This document shows, one piece after another, positions 13,519 to 21,132 of a stretch of DNA of 34,634 nucleotides. The position numbers and the translations under genes were made by a program. Within the stretch, counting starts at the first letter, position 1. The number at the start of each line of letters is the position of its first letter. The DNA comes from Acidimicrobiales bacterium (lineage in GTDB: Bacteria; Actinomycetota; Acidimicrobiia; Acidimicrobiales; DASWMK01), in assembly GCA_036399815.1 (NCBI GenBank), contig DASWMK010000137.1, forward strand, positions 1-34,634, in the 5' to 3' direction. The notes below the pieces were generated by a model. The model was given only the letters and a program-made list of their open reading frames with translations. It made no database searches and was not told the origin of the DNA.

Positions 13519-14740
13519 ACGCCACCGGCAACGACTCGGCGCCGAGGAGCATCGACGAGCGGGCCCGCCAGTCCGCCTCGCCCACGATGCGGACGTCGGG
13601 CATGGCCTCGGCCAGGATCGGCAGGGCCTCCTGGAGCTCGGCCCTCGCCAGGTTGGCCCCGAGGCAGTAGTGGACGCCGCCGCCGAAGGTGATCTGCTTG
13701 TCGGCGTTGCGCCGGGTGATGTCGAACACGTCGGGGTCCTCGAAGACCGCGGGGTCGCGGTTCGACGTGTCCGCCCGCAGCATGATCGGGGTGCCCGGCG
13801 GGAAGCGGACCCCGTCGTAGACGAAGTCCTCGACCGTCGTCCGCATGGTGGCCGGGATCACCGGGTCGAAGCGCATGCCCTCGTCGATGGCGTTGTTGGC
13901 GAGGCCCGGGTCCTCCCGCAGCTTCTGCCACTGGTCCGGGTGCTCGCAGAACAGCCGCATCAGGAACGTGGTCGAGTTCTTCGTGGTGTCGTGGCCGGCG
14001 AACGTGAGGTTCACGACCTGCCAGCGCAGCTCGTCGTAGGTGAGGCGCTCGCCGTCCTCCTCCACCTGGATGAGGGTCGTGAGGAGGTCGTCGCCCGGGT
14101 TGCGGCGCCGGTCCTCGATGAGCTTGCCGGCGTACTCGTAGAGGTTCGAGATCGCCTTCTCCACCCGGTCGGCCACCGGCGCCACCGGGAACGAGAACAG
14201 CAGGCCGATGTCGACGGCCCACTGGCCGTACACGTCGATGTCGTCGGTGGGCAGGCCGAGCAGGCGGGCCATGATCTCGACCGGGTAGCGGTGCGAGAAC
14301 TCCTTGACGAAGTCGCACTCGCCCCGCTCCCGGAACTCCCCGACCAGCCGGTGCACGACCTCGCGCATCATGGGCCGGAAGCGGTCCACCGAATGGGGGG
14401 TGAAGGCGGGGAACAGGAGCTTGCGCAGACGGGCATGGCGCAGGTCGTTCATGCACATGATCAGCCCGTCGGTCCAGTACCGGTACATCGGGCCGTCGAG
14501 CACGCCCTGGATGCGCATGATCGTGTCGCCCATCGTCGTGAGCTGGCGGGTGCGCATCATCTCGAAGTTGGCCTTGTACGGGATCACGTTGACGGCGATC
14601 TCGGTCCTGGCCAGCCAGCTCTGCTCGCGTGCCCTCCGCCAGACCCCGTGGGGATCGGCCTGGTACTCGTCGCTCGTGAACGACACGAACGGCAGGTCCA
14701 GGTCGTCCAGGTCGATCAGCTGCTGCTCGGTGAGGGTCAT
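13511..14740 (-). CDS. Cytochrome P450
   Basis: This 409-residue soluble bacterial P450 is complete: C-helix HARLRK (102-107), I-helix oxygen-activation motif AGHDTT (248-253), K-helix EGMR (287-290) and haem loop FGGGVHYCLG with ligand Cys359. It should hydroxylate or otherwise oxidise a small molecule with electrons from a ferredoxin and reductase, neither of which is encoded nearby. The substrate is unknown and I assign no CYP family. The ATG at 14740 is chosen because AAAGGAG sits 7 bases before it; longer in-frame starts exist without a site. It is convergent with the ClC gene and divergent, across 337 bases, from the sugar transporter. Confidence 0.95.
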   Translation of the reverse strand: MTLTEQQLIDLDDLDLPFVSFTSDEYQADPHGVWRRAREQSWLARTEIAVNVIPYKANFEMMRTRQLTTMGDTIMRIQGVLDGPMYRYWTDGLIMCMNDLRHARLRKLLFPAFTPHSVDRFRPMMREVVHRLVGEFRERGECDFVKEFSHRYPVEIMARLLGLPTDDIDVYGQWAVDIGLLFSFPVAPVADRVEKAISNLYEYAGKLIEDRRRNPGDDLLTTLIQVEEDGERLTYDELRWQVVNLTFAGHDTTKNSTTFLMRLFCEHPDQWQKLREDPGLANNAIDEGMRFDPVIPATMRTTVEDFVYDGVRFPPGTPIMLRADTSNRDPAVFEDPDVFDITRRNADKQITFGGGVHYCLGANLARAELQEALPILAEAMPDVRIVGEADWRARSSMLLGAESLPVAFR

Positions 14741-14888
14741 ACACCCGCTCCTTTGCGCCCGCGGAGCGGCGCCATGGTGGCGGCGCGGCTCTGCCGTGTC
14801 CGTTGTCGCGCGCCGTGCCGACACGGGGTCGGAGCCGAGTTCCGCCGGCAGCTCCACCAGACCTCGACGCCGGCGTGGCGGTACGTTC

Positions 14889-14918
14889 AGGGTGGCGTCA
14901 TCGTCGCGTTGGTGTCAA
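14889..14918 (-). promoter_or_regulatory. Candidate promoter of the P450 gene
   Basis: Minus-strand TTGACA (14918-14913) is a perfect -35. An 18-base spacer leads to CACCCT (14894-14889), which keeps the key A and final T of a -10. It would give a 5' leader of about 140 bases. Confidence 0.4.
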
Positions 14919-15004
14919 GACGGAAGGGCCCCAGATAACGCCTCATGGCGTGTAGTTTTCCGGCGCTCATTGACGGGTTGCGGCCGGGTCGCGACGGGGG
15001 GTGC

Positions 15005-15033
15005 TTGACCCGCCCGTCCACGCGGGCGAGAGT
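15005..15033 (+). promoter_or_regulatory. Candidate promoter with operator-like spacer, sugar ABC operon
   Basis: TTGACC (15005-15010), a spacer of exactly 17 bases, and GAGAGT (15028-15033). The spacer is almost entirely an inverted repeat, CGCCCG (15011-15016) / CGGGCG (15023-15028) with a six-base centre, where a repressor would exclude RNA polymerase. The expected leader is about 38 bases with GGGAG before the ATG at 15078. Confidence 0.45.
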
Positions 15034-15077
15034 GCGACGGTCCGTGCCGACCCCCGGCTGCACCAGGGAGATGTGAC

Positions 15078-16193
15078 ATGACCCGAGACCCCAGGCGGCG
15101 AGCGCTCCGGCTCGGCGCCGTGCTGCTCGCCGGCGTGCTCGTCGCCGCCGGCTGCGGTGGCGACGACGACGACGACGGGGGCGGCGCGTCGGGCGACGGC
15201 GACGCCATCCAGATCGCCCTCCTGCTCCCCGAGACGAAGACCACCCGGTACGAGACCCAGGACCGGCCGATGTTCGAGGCCAAGGTCGAGGAGCTCTGCC
15301 CGGAGTGCGAGATCATCTACAGCAACGCCGACCAGGACGAGTCCCGCCAGCAGCAGCAGGCCGAGGCGGCCATCGCCAACGGCGCCGACGTGATGGTGCT
15401 CGACCCGGTGAACGGCCAGGCCGCCGGCGCCATCGTCGAGCAGGCCGCCGGCCAGGACATCCCGGTCATCAGCTACGACCGGCTGATCCTCGACACCGAG
15501 GTCGACTACTACCTCTCGTTCCAGAACGAGGAGGTGGGCCGGCTCCAGGCCGAGGCCCTGGTCGACCGGCTGGCCGAGGACGGGGCCGACGACGGCACCA
15601 TCGTCATGATCAACGGCTCGCCGGACGACAACAACGCCTCGCAGTTCAAGGCCGGCGCCCACAGCGTGCTCGACGAGAGCGGCCTCACCATCGGCGCCGA
15701 GTACGACACGCCCGACTGGAGCCCCGACGAGGCCCAGCAGGAGATGGACCAGGCCATCGCCCAGCTCGGCGAGGACGGCATCGACGGCGTCTACGCCGCC
15801 AACGACGGCACGGCCGGCGGGGCGATCGCGGCCATGGAGGCGGCCAACTTCTCCGAGCTGCCCCCGGTCACCGGGCAGGACGCCGAGCTGGCCGCCATCC
15901 AGCGGATCCTCGCCGGCGACCAGTTCATGACCGTCTACAAGGCCATCAAGGACGAGGCCGAGACGGCCGCCGAGCTCGCCGTCGCCCTCGGCCGGGGCGA
16001 GGACCCGCCCGAGGGCCTCGTCAACGACGAGGTCGACAACGGCGCCGGCATGGTGCCGTCCGTGCTGCTCACCCCGGTCGCCGTGACGCGCGAGAACATC
16101 GCCGACACGGTCGTCGCCGACGAGTTCTGGTCCGTGGAGGACATCTGCACGGCCGACTTCGCCGACGCCTGCGCCGAGGCCGGGCTGGAGTAG
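15078..16193 (+). CDS. Sugar ABC transporter substrate-binding lipoprotein (xylose type)
   Basis: This 371-residue exported lipoprotein has a positively charged start, a hydrophobic helix and lipobox LVAAGC with Cys26, then an acidic linker and a periplasmic-binding type 1 (LacI-like) fold. Blocks such as VISYDRLILDTEVDYYLSFQ (133 onward), TIVMINGSPDDNNASQF and GVYAANDGTAGGAIAAM match the XylF/ChvE group, which binds xylose or related pentoses and hexoses. The exact sugar is not proved. It heads an operon with the ATPase (9 bases on) and permease. GGGAG about 6 bases before the ATG is its ribosome site. Confidence 0.9.
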   Translation: MTRDPRRRALRLGAVLLAGVLVAAGCGGDDDDDGGGASGDGDAIQIALLLPETKTTRYETQDRPMFEAKVEELCPECEIIYSNADQDESRQQQQAEAAIANGADVMVLDPVNGQAAGAIVEQAAGQDIPVISYDRLILDTEVDYYLSFQNEEVGRLQAEALVDRLAEDGADDGTIVMINGSPDDNNASQFKAGAHSVLDESGLTIGAEYDTPDWSPDEAQQEMDQAIAQLGEDGIDGVYAANDGTAGGAIAAMEAANFSELPPVTGQDAELAAIQRILAGDQFMTVYKAIKDEAETAAELAVALGRGEDPPEGLVNDEVDNGAGMVPSVLLTPVAVTRENIADTVVADEFWSVEDICTADFADACAEAGLE

Positions 16194-16202
16194 GGCCGGG
16201 CC

Positions 16203-16985
16203 GTGACCCCGCTCCTCGAGCTGCGCGGCGTCTCGAAGCGGTTCGGCGCCGTCCAGGCCCTCACCGACGTGGACTTCGAGGTGGACGCCGGCGAGGTGGT
16301 CGCCCTCGTGGGCGACAACGGCGCCGGCAAGTCCACCCTGGTGAAGGCCATCGCCGGCATCCACCGCATCGACGACGGCGAGTTCCGCTTCGAGGGGCGG
16401 ACGGTCGACGTCACCGGCCCGAAGGACGCCGCTGCGCTCGGGATCGCGACCGTGTACCAGGACCTCGCGCTCTGCGACAACCTCGACGTGGTGGCCAACC
16501 TGTTCCTCGGGCGGGAGCGGCGGGCGACCGGCCCGACCGGGGCCCTCCGCTGGCTCGACGAGGCCACCATGGAGCAGGAGGCGCGGGAGCTGCTGGCCCG
16601 GCTGTCGGTCAGCATCCCCGACGTCCGCATCCCGGTCGCCTCCCTGTCGGGCGGGCAGCGGCAGTCCATCGCCGTCGCCCGCTCGACGATGGGGTCGCCC
16701 AAGCTCGTCCTCCTCGACGAGCCGACGGCGGCCCTCGGCGTGGCCCAGACCCGCCAGGTGCTCGACCTGATCCGGCGGCTGCGGGAGCAGGGGCTCGGCG
16801 TGCTCGTCATCAGCCACAACCTGGTCGACGTGTTCGCCGTGGCCGACCGCATCGTCGTCCTCCGCCTCGGCCGCCGGGTCGCCACCCTTTCCAAGGAGGA
16901 GGCGACGGCCGAGACGGTGGTGGCGGCGATCACCGGCGCCGACCGGGCCGAGGTCCACGAGGCCTACGAGGCGGCCGCCTCGTGA
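16203..16985 (+). CDS. Sugar ABC transporter ATP-binding protein, single domain
   Basis: This 260-residue ATPase has Walker A GDNGAGKST (37-45), a Q-loop at VYQDLAL, signature LSGGQ (148-152), Walker B LVLLDEP (168-174) and switch His in VISHNL. It should power sugar import as a homodimer at the inner membrane. XylG and RbsA of enterobacteria are fused double ATPases of about 500 residues; this one is half that, like FrcA and many actinobacterial proteins. The start is GTG. The end overlaps the permease start by 4 bases (GTGA). Confidence 0.92.
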   Translation: MTPLLELRGVSKRFGAVQALTDVDFEVDAGEVVALVGDNGAGKSTLVKAIAGIHRIDDGEFRFEGRTVDVTGPKDAAALGIATVYQDLALCDNLDVVANLFLGRERRATGPTGALRWLDEATMEQEARELLARLSVSIPDVRIPVASLSGGQRQSIAVARSTMGSPKLVLLDEPTAALGVAQTRQVLDLIRRLREQGLGVLVISHNLVDVFAVADRIVVLRLGRRVATLSKEEATAETVVAAITGADRAEVHEAYEAAAS

Positions 16986-18202
16986 CGACCGCGCAGGTCG
17001 ACCCCCGCCTCGTCGGCGCCCGGCCCGGCTTCGCCGGCGCCGTCGCCGACTTCCGCCGCCGCCTGACCCAGGGCGAGCTCGGCAGCCTCCCCGTCGCCTT
17101 CGGGCTGGCCGTCGTGTGGATCTACTTCTGGCTGGAGAACGAGCGCTTCCTGTCCTCGTTCAACCTCACCAGCCTGGTGCTCCAGATCGCCGGCCTCGGC
17201 ACGATCTCGGTCGGCATCGTGCTCGTGCTCCTGCTCGGCGAGATCGACCTGTCGGTGGGCGCGCTGTCGGGGTTCGCGGCAGCCGTGATGGCCGTCGTCA
17301 ACGTCGACCACGGGTGGCCGGGGTGGCTGGCCATCCTGCTCGCCCTCGGGGTCGGCGCCGCCGTCGGCCTCGTGCAGGGGGTCTGGATCACCAAGCTGCG
17401 CATGCCGGCCTTCGTCGTCACCCTGGCCGGGTTCCTGGCCTGGAGCGGCGCGCTGCTCTTCACACTGGGCGACACCGGCTCGAAGAACATCAGGGACGAG
17501 AACATCGTCGACCTGACCGGCACGTTCTTCTCGGACCCTGTCTCCTGGGCCCTCGCCGTGGCCGTCATGGTCGCCTACGTCGCCGGCGTGGTGTTCCAGC
17601 GGGCCCGCCGGGCCAAGGCCGGGCTGCCCCTCGCCCCGGCGAGGACCTGGGTGGTGCGGGCCCTGCTCGTCGTCGTCGGGCTGACCGTGGCGACCGCCGT
17701 GTTCACCGACGACCGGGGCCTGCCCCTCGCCGCCGTCATCTTCGGCGGGCTGGTGGTGCTGTTCGACCTGCTGTCCACGAGGACGAGGTTCGGCCGGCAC
17801 GTGTACGCCGTGGGCGGCAACGCCGAGGCCGCCCGCCGGGCCGGCATCCGGGTCGACGCCGTGCGGGTCACCGTCTTCACCCTCGCGTCCACCCTGGCGG
17901 CGGCCGGCGGGGTGCTGCTCGCGGCCAGGGGCCGGGCCGTGAGCCAGTCGTCGGGCGGCGGCGACCTGCTCCTGAACGCCATCGCCGCCGCCGTCATCGG
18001 CGGCACCAGCCTGTTCGGCGGCAAGGGGTCGGTGTGGTCGGCCCTGCTCGGGGCGCTCGTGATCGGCTCGATCGCCAACGGCATGGACCTGCTCGGCCAG
18101 TCCTCGGACGTGAAGTTCATGGTCACGGGGGCCGTGCTGCTGGTGGCGGCCAGCATCGACGCCGTCGCCCGCCGGGGCCGCCAGGCCGCCGGCCGGGCCT
18201 AG
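16982..18202 (+). CDS. Sugar ABC transporter permease (XylH/RbsC family)
   Basis: This 406-residue inner-membrane protein has about ten or more hydrophobic helices. The family signature GEIDLSVGALSGFAAAVMA follows the third helix, RFGRHVYAVGGNAEAARRAGIRVD forms the cytoplasmic coupling loop, and GGTSLFGGKGSVWSALLGALVIG lies near the end. It forms the channel for the sugar delivered by the lipoprotein two genes upstream. The GTG start is fixed by the 4-base overlap with the ATPase gene. A longer open frame continues upstream in this phase but only as a shadow of the other two genes. Confidence 0.92.
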   Translation: MTTAQVDPRLVGARPGFAGAVADFRRRLTQGELGSLPVAFGLAVVWIYFWLENERFLSSFNLTSLVLQIAGLGTISVGIVLVLLLGEIDLSVGALSGFAAAVMAVVNVDHGWPGWLAILLALGVGAAVGLVQGVWITKLRMPAFVVTLAGFLAWSGALLFTLGDTGSKNIRDENIVDLTGTFFSDPVSWALAVAVMVAYVAGVVFQRARRAKAGLPLAPARTWVVRALLVVVGLTVATAVFTDDRGLPLAAVIFGGLVVLFDLLSTRTRFGRHVYAVGGNAEAARRAGIRVDAVRVTVFTLASTLAAAGGVLLAARGRAVSQSSGGGDLLLNAIAAAVIGGTSLFGGKGSVWSALLGALVIGSIANGMDLLGQSSDVKFMVTGAVLLVAASIDAVARRGRQAAGRA

Positions 18203-18549
18203 TGGCGACCCTGGAGGACGTGCGCCGGGCCTGCCTGGCCCTCCCCGAGGCCGAGGAACGGGAGACCTGGGGCCACCCGACGTTCCGGGTGCGCGGGAAG
18301 ATGTTCGCCGCCGCCGGCGGCGAGCCGGGGGAGGAGTCGGCCAGCTTCAAGGCCGACCCCGAGGAGCGGGCCGCCCTGCTGGCGGAGGGCGAGCCGTGGT
18401 TCGTGCCCGCCTACGTGGGCCGCTACGGCTGGCTCGGCGTCCGCCTCGTGGCCGACGTCGACCCCGACGAGCTGGCCGAGCTGCTCACCACCAGCTGGCG
18501 CCTGACCGCCCCGAAGCGCGTCGTCGCCCGCTTCGACGCCGCCGGCTGA
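18202..18549 (+). CDS. MmcQ/YjbR family protein
   Basis: This 115-residue protein matches the YjbR fold: LPEAEERETWGHPTFRVRGKMFA, FKADPEERAALLAEG and YVGRYGWLGVRL, ending in a LLTTSWRLTAPKR helix. Relatives are often annotated as DNA-binding, but a specific role is not established. The GTG start shares its first base with the last base of the permease stop (TAGTG), so it is translated with the transporter operon. That linkage is probably positional, as such genes are found in many contexts. It converges with the winged-helix gene, 4 bases away. Confidence 0.82.
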   Translation: MATLEDVRRACLALPEAEERETWGHPTFRVRGKMFAAAGGEPGEESASFKADPEERAALLAEGEPWFVPAYVGRYGWLGVRLVADVDPDELAELLTTSWRLTAPKRVVARFDAAG

Positions 18550-18553
18550 GGCC

Positions 18554-19639
18554 TCAACCGGCCGTCTCCCGCACGTCGACCCGGCCGGGGAAGCCGAGGA
18601 AGGCGGCCGCCGCGTCGACGGCGGCGCGGGCGGCCGACGCCAGGGCCGGGCCGGGGCGGTCGAGCCAGGCGAGGTCGACGTCGAGGCGGCCCCTCCGCTC
18701 CCGGAGGCCCCAGGTGGCGGCGGCCAGGCCGTCGGCCAGGACCACGCCGAGCGCGTTGCCGTCCCGGTCGTACATCAGGGCCTGGGCGTCGGGGTCGACG
18801 AAGCGGCGGCGGCCGTCGCGGGGGTAGCCCATCGTCCAGCAGTCCCACTTGGGCAGGAGGTCGACGGTGGCCCGGCGGGGCCGGCGGAGGCGGTCGAAGG
18901 CGGGCAGGTCACCGGCCGGCAGGCGGAGGCCGTCGCCCACGTCCACGGTGTCGACCTCGGCGACGGCGGCCGCCGCCGCGTCGGCCGGCACCCCGGCCCA
19001 CCACCGGAAGTCCTCGACCCTGGCCGGGCCGAAGGCGGCGAGGTAGCGCCCGGCCAGCCAGGCCAGCGCGGCGGCGGCCGGCCGGTCGGCGAAGGGCCGG
19101 CCCAGCCAGGCCTCGGTGGCGACGTGGCGGGCGGCGTTGGACCGCAGCCCGGCGGGGCGCACGGCCACCAGCTCGCCGGCGAAGGCCATCGTCTGGAGCA
19201 GGGGGGCGAGCGGCCGGTCGGTGCCGGCCGCGGCGGCCAGCTCGGCGGTGGTCCGCGGCTCGGTGGCGGCGGCCAGGACGGCGGCCCGCAGCCGGCGGTG
19301 CTCGTCGTCGCCGATGCCGGCGTCGCGAAGGCGCCAGGCGTGGGCCGCCGCCGGCCGGGCCGTCGCCGCCCGCACCAGGTCGGCGTCCTCGACGGCCACG
19401 AGGTACCCGCTCGTCCGCATGGCGCCGATCCGCACGGCGTGGCGCTCGTCCTCCAGCCGCTCGTAGGCGGCCGCGTCGAGGCGACGGACGCGGGCGAGGA
19501 GCGACAGCGGGCCGCTCGGCTGGGCGGCGTACACGCCGACGACGGCCCGCAGCGCGGCCAGTGGGTCGGCCGCCGGCCGGGCCAGCAGCTGCCGCCGCCG
19601 GCCCCACCACCGGCAGCGCTCGTCGAGGGACGGGCTCAG
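18554..19639 (-). CDS. Winged-helix DNA-binding protein (HTH_42 / AlkZ-like)
   Basis: This protein of about 361 residues belongs to the winged-helix family that includes AlkZ DNA glycosylases. The recognisable parts are an N-terminal LLARPAADPLAALRAVVGVYAAQPSGPLSLLARVR block, TTAELAAAAGTDRPLAPLLQTMAFAGELV (winged helix), AALAWLAGRYLAAFGPARVEDFRWWAG, LLPKWDCWTMGY and VLADGLAAATWGLRE. It may remove damaged bases or bind DNA as a regulator. No ATG or GTG occurs near the expected N-terminus; CTG at 19639 overlaps the phenylalanine hydroxylase stop as CTGA and has GGAGAAGG 10 bases upstream, so I choose it. Nothing of the domain is lost with that start. Confidence 0.78.
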   Translation of the reverse strand: MSPSLDERCRWWGRRRQLLARPAADPLAALRAVVGVYAAQPSGPLSLLARVRRLDAAAYERLEDERHAVRIGAMRTSGYLVAVEDADLVRAATARPAAAHAWRLRDAGIGDDEHRRLRAAVLAAATEPRTTAELAAAAGTDRPLAPLLQTMAFAGELVAVRPAGLRSNAARHVATEAWLGRPFADRPAAAALAWLAGRYLAAFGPARVEDFRWWAGVPADAAAAAVAEVDTVDVGDGLRLPAGDLPAFDRLRRPRRATVDLLPKWDCWTMGYPRDGRRRFVDPDAQALMYDRDGNALGVVLADGLAAATWGLRERRGRLDVDLAWLDRPGPALASAARAAVDAAAAFLGFPGRVDVRETAG

Positions 19640-20493
19640 GCGGCCGGGACCTTCTCCATCCAGCGGTGGTAGGCGTCCTCGTCGTAGGTGCCGAAGAAGT
19701 CGGCCAGGGTGTCGAGCAGGTGGGCCGACGAGTCCGCCGCGTACAGGACGGGCTGGTACTTCGTGATGTCGTACTCGAGGGTGCCCATGGCCGGCACGTC
19801 GAGCGGGCGGATCTCGGCCTCGCGGAACACCTGGATCTCGCCGTAGGACGACAGGATCCCGGCGCCGTAGGCCTTCAGCTCGCCGTCCTCCCACACGACC
19901 CCGAACTCCAGGGTGAACCAGAACACCCGGCTGAAGAAGTCGAGGGACTCGGCGGTCTCGGCCCGCCGGGACGCCTGCCCGGCCAGCTGGTACACGTCCG
20001 CGAAGTCCCGGTTGGCCAGCATGTTGCCGTGCCCGACGATCTCGTGGATGACGTCCGGCTCCGGCGTGTACAGCGGCACCGACTCGTGGCGCAGGTACTG
20101 GGTCGACATGAACGTGCGGGCGGCCAGGCTGCCGTAGAACGTCCTCGTCGGCACGAGGCCGGGGACGGGGGCGATCCGGAAGTCGCTCGTCTCGAGCAGG
20201 CGCTCGGTGACCTCCGAGAGCTGGACGACCCGGTCCCGCGGGAGCCCCAGCCGCTCGACGCCGGTGAGGAAGTCCCTGGCGGCGTAGACCTCGTGGAGCT
20301 TGTCCAGCTCGGTCAGCACGGTCCGCCAGACGCCGTTCTCGACCTCGCTGTACGGCACGTCGGGGATGGCGCCGCCGGCCTCGTAGGAGCTCGAGATGGC
20401 GGCGATGGCGTCCCGCCTGGCCCGGTACGCGGGGTCCGAGAAGCCGGGGTGGTCCTCGGGGAGCTCGACCTTGGGCGCCGTCGTCGTCTGCAT
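19636..20493 (-). CDS. phhA: Phenylalanine 4-hydroxylase
   Basis: This 285-residue monodomain aromatic amino acid hydroxylase converts phenylalanine to tyrosine with tetrahydropterin and non-haem iron. The iron ligands are His150 and His155 in PEPDVIHEIVGHGNML and Glu196 in FWFTLEFGVV; the pterin/substrate blocks RTFMSTQYLRHESVPLYTPEPD and ILSSYGEIQVF are also clear. There is no regulatory ACT domain, as usual in bacteria. The ATG at 20493 begins a typical N-terminus. It is divergent from an Lrp/AsnC gene, a likely regulator, and followed by the coupled winged-helix gene. Confidence 0.96.
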   Translation of the reverse strand: MQTTTAPKVELPEDHPGFSDPAYRARRDAIAAISSSYEAGGAIPDVPYSEVENGVWRTVLTELDKLHEVYAARDFLTGVERLGLPRDRVVQLSEVTERLLETSDFRIAPVPGLVPTRTFYGSLAARTFMSTQYLRHESVPLYTPEPDVIHEIVGHGNMLANRDFADVYQLAGQASRRAETAESLDFFSRVFWFTLEFGVVWEDGELKAYGAGILSSYGEIQVFREAEIRPLDVPAMGTLEYDITKYQPVLYAADSSAHLLDTLADFFGTYDEDAYHRWMEKVPAA

Positions 20494-20548
20494 GCGCTAC
20501 TCCCGGATCAGAGGGTCAGGCGGTGACCGAGCTTTCGGATCGAAGGAG

Positions 20549-20577
20549 ATCGTGCGTCACCGGCTTCGCTTCGTCAA
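20549..20577 (-). promoter_or_regulatory. Candidate promoter of the phenylalanine hydroxylase gene
   Basis: Minus-strand TTGACG (20577-20572), a 17-base spacer and CACGAT (20554-20549). The leader would be about 50 bases. The same hexamer CACGAT occurs in the opposite orientation 30 bases away as the -10 of the Lrp gene, making a GATCGTG / CACGATC inverted repeat (20548-20554 and 20584-20590). Confidence 0.5.
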
Positions 20578-20583
20578 GTGTGG

Positions 20584-20589
20584 CACGAT
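20584..20589 (+). promoter_or_regulatory. -10-like box of the Lrp/AsnC gene
   Basis: CACGAT lies exactly 7 bases before the GTG at 20597, with no Shine-Dalgarno site. The spacing matches the leaderless pattern of other genes here, though the first base is C rather than T. Confidence 0.4.
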
Positions 20590-20596
20590 CGCGCCC

Positions 20597-21079
20597 GTGA
20601 GCGACAACGGGAGCCGCCGCCGGCCGCTCGACGACGTCGACCGCCGCCTGCTCGTCCTGCTCCGCCAGGACGCCCGCCAGACCAACGCCGCCCTGGCCCG
20701 GGAGGTCGGCATGACCCCGCCGGCCGTGGCCGACCGGCTCCGGCGCCTCGAGCGGGAGGGGGTGATCACCGGCTACCGGGTCGGCCTCGACGTCGAGGCC
20801 CTCGGCTACGGCTTCCCGGTGTTCCTCGCCGTCACCCTCGAGCACCACGGGATGGAGACGGTGAGGGCCTTCGTCGACGCCCTGGCCAAGCTGCCCGAGG
20901 TGGTCGAGATCCACCAGGTGACGGGCGGGCCCGACTTCTTCGTCAAGGTCGTGGCCAGGGACGTGGACGGCTACCGGGAGCTGCTCATGCGCCAGCTGGC
21001 CGAGGTGCCCGGCATCGACCGGGTCCACTCCCACATCATCCTCGACACGTTGAAGGACGACGAGCCCGACCCCGCCTAA
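20597..21079 (+). CDS. Lrp/AsnC-family transcriptional regulator
   Basis: This 160-residue regulator has an N-terminal helix-turn-helix (LDDVDRRLLVLLRQDARQTN, LAREVGMTPPAVADRLRRLEREGVITGY) and a C-terminal RAM domain for amino-acid sensing and oligomerisation (AVTLEHHGMETVRAFVDAL, EVVEIHQVTGGPDFFVKVVARD, PGIDRVHSHIILDTLK). Such proteins respond to amino acids. Being divergent from phenylalanine hydroxylase, it probably senses phenylalanine or tyrosine and controls that gene and itself. The GTG at 20597 gives a normal-length protein. The iron-type ABC operon follows 53 bases downstream on the same strand. Confidence 0.93.
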   Translation: MSDNGSRRRPLDDVDRRLLVLLRQDARQTNAALAREVGMTPPAVADRLRRLEREGVITGYRVGLDVEALGYGFPVFLAVTLEHHGMETVRAFVDALAKLPEVVEIHQVTGGPDFFVKVVARDVDGYRELLMRQLAEVPGIDRVHSHIILDTLKDDEPDPA

Positions 21080-21132
21080 CGCTCGCTCTGTGGCATGCTG
21101 CCCACCGAGGGGAACTGCGGAAGGGGGTCCGC

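Larger units (their letters stand above)
14741..15077. promoter_or_regulatory. Intergenic region between P450 and sugar transporter operon
   Basis: This is the only gene-free stretch over 300 bases. It holds divergent promoters: a perfect minus-strand TTGACA (14918-14913) for the P450 and TTGACC (15005-15010) for the transporter. An inverted repeat CCGTGTC (14794-14800) / GACACGG (14820-14826) with a 19-base centre may be an operator in the P450 leader. A small hairpin ACGCC-TCAT-GGCGT (14938-14951) followed by TAGTTTT resembles a weak terminator but follows no plus-strand gene. I see no convincing small ORF or RNA gene. Confidence 0.45.

Noticed and set aside
11742-13670. 642-codon plus-strand frame starting with the ATG in TATGATA
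   Set aside because: It is frame-shifted relative to the ClC gene, its product is Arg/Pro/Gly-rich without domains, and the true ClC frame has all family motifs.
13511-14740. Natural-product gene cluster around the P450
   Set aside because: No synthase, tailoring enzyme or ferredoxin lies beside it. The flanking genes are a ClC protein and a sugar transporter.
14938-14958. Intrinsic terminator (ACGCC-TCAT-GGCGT then TAGTTTT)
   Set aside because: The stem is only 5 bp and no plus-strand gene ends before it; the preceding gene is on the other strand.
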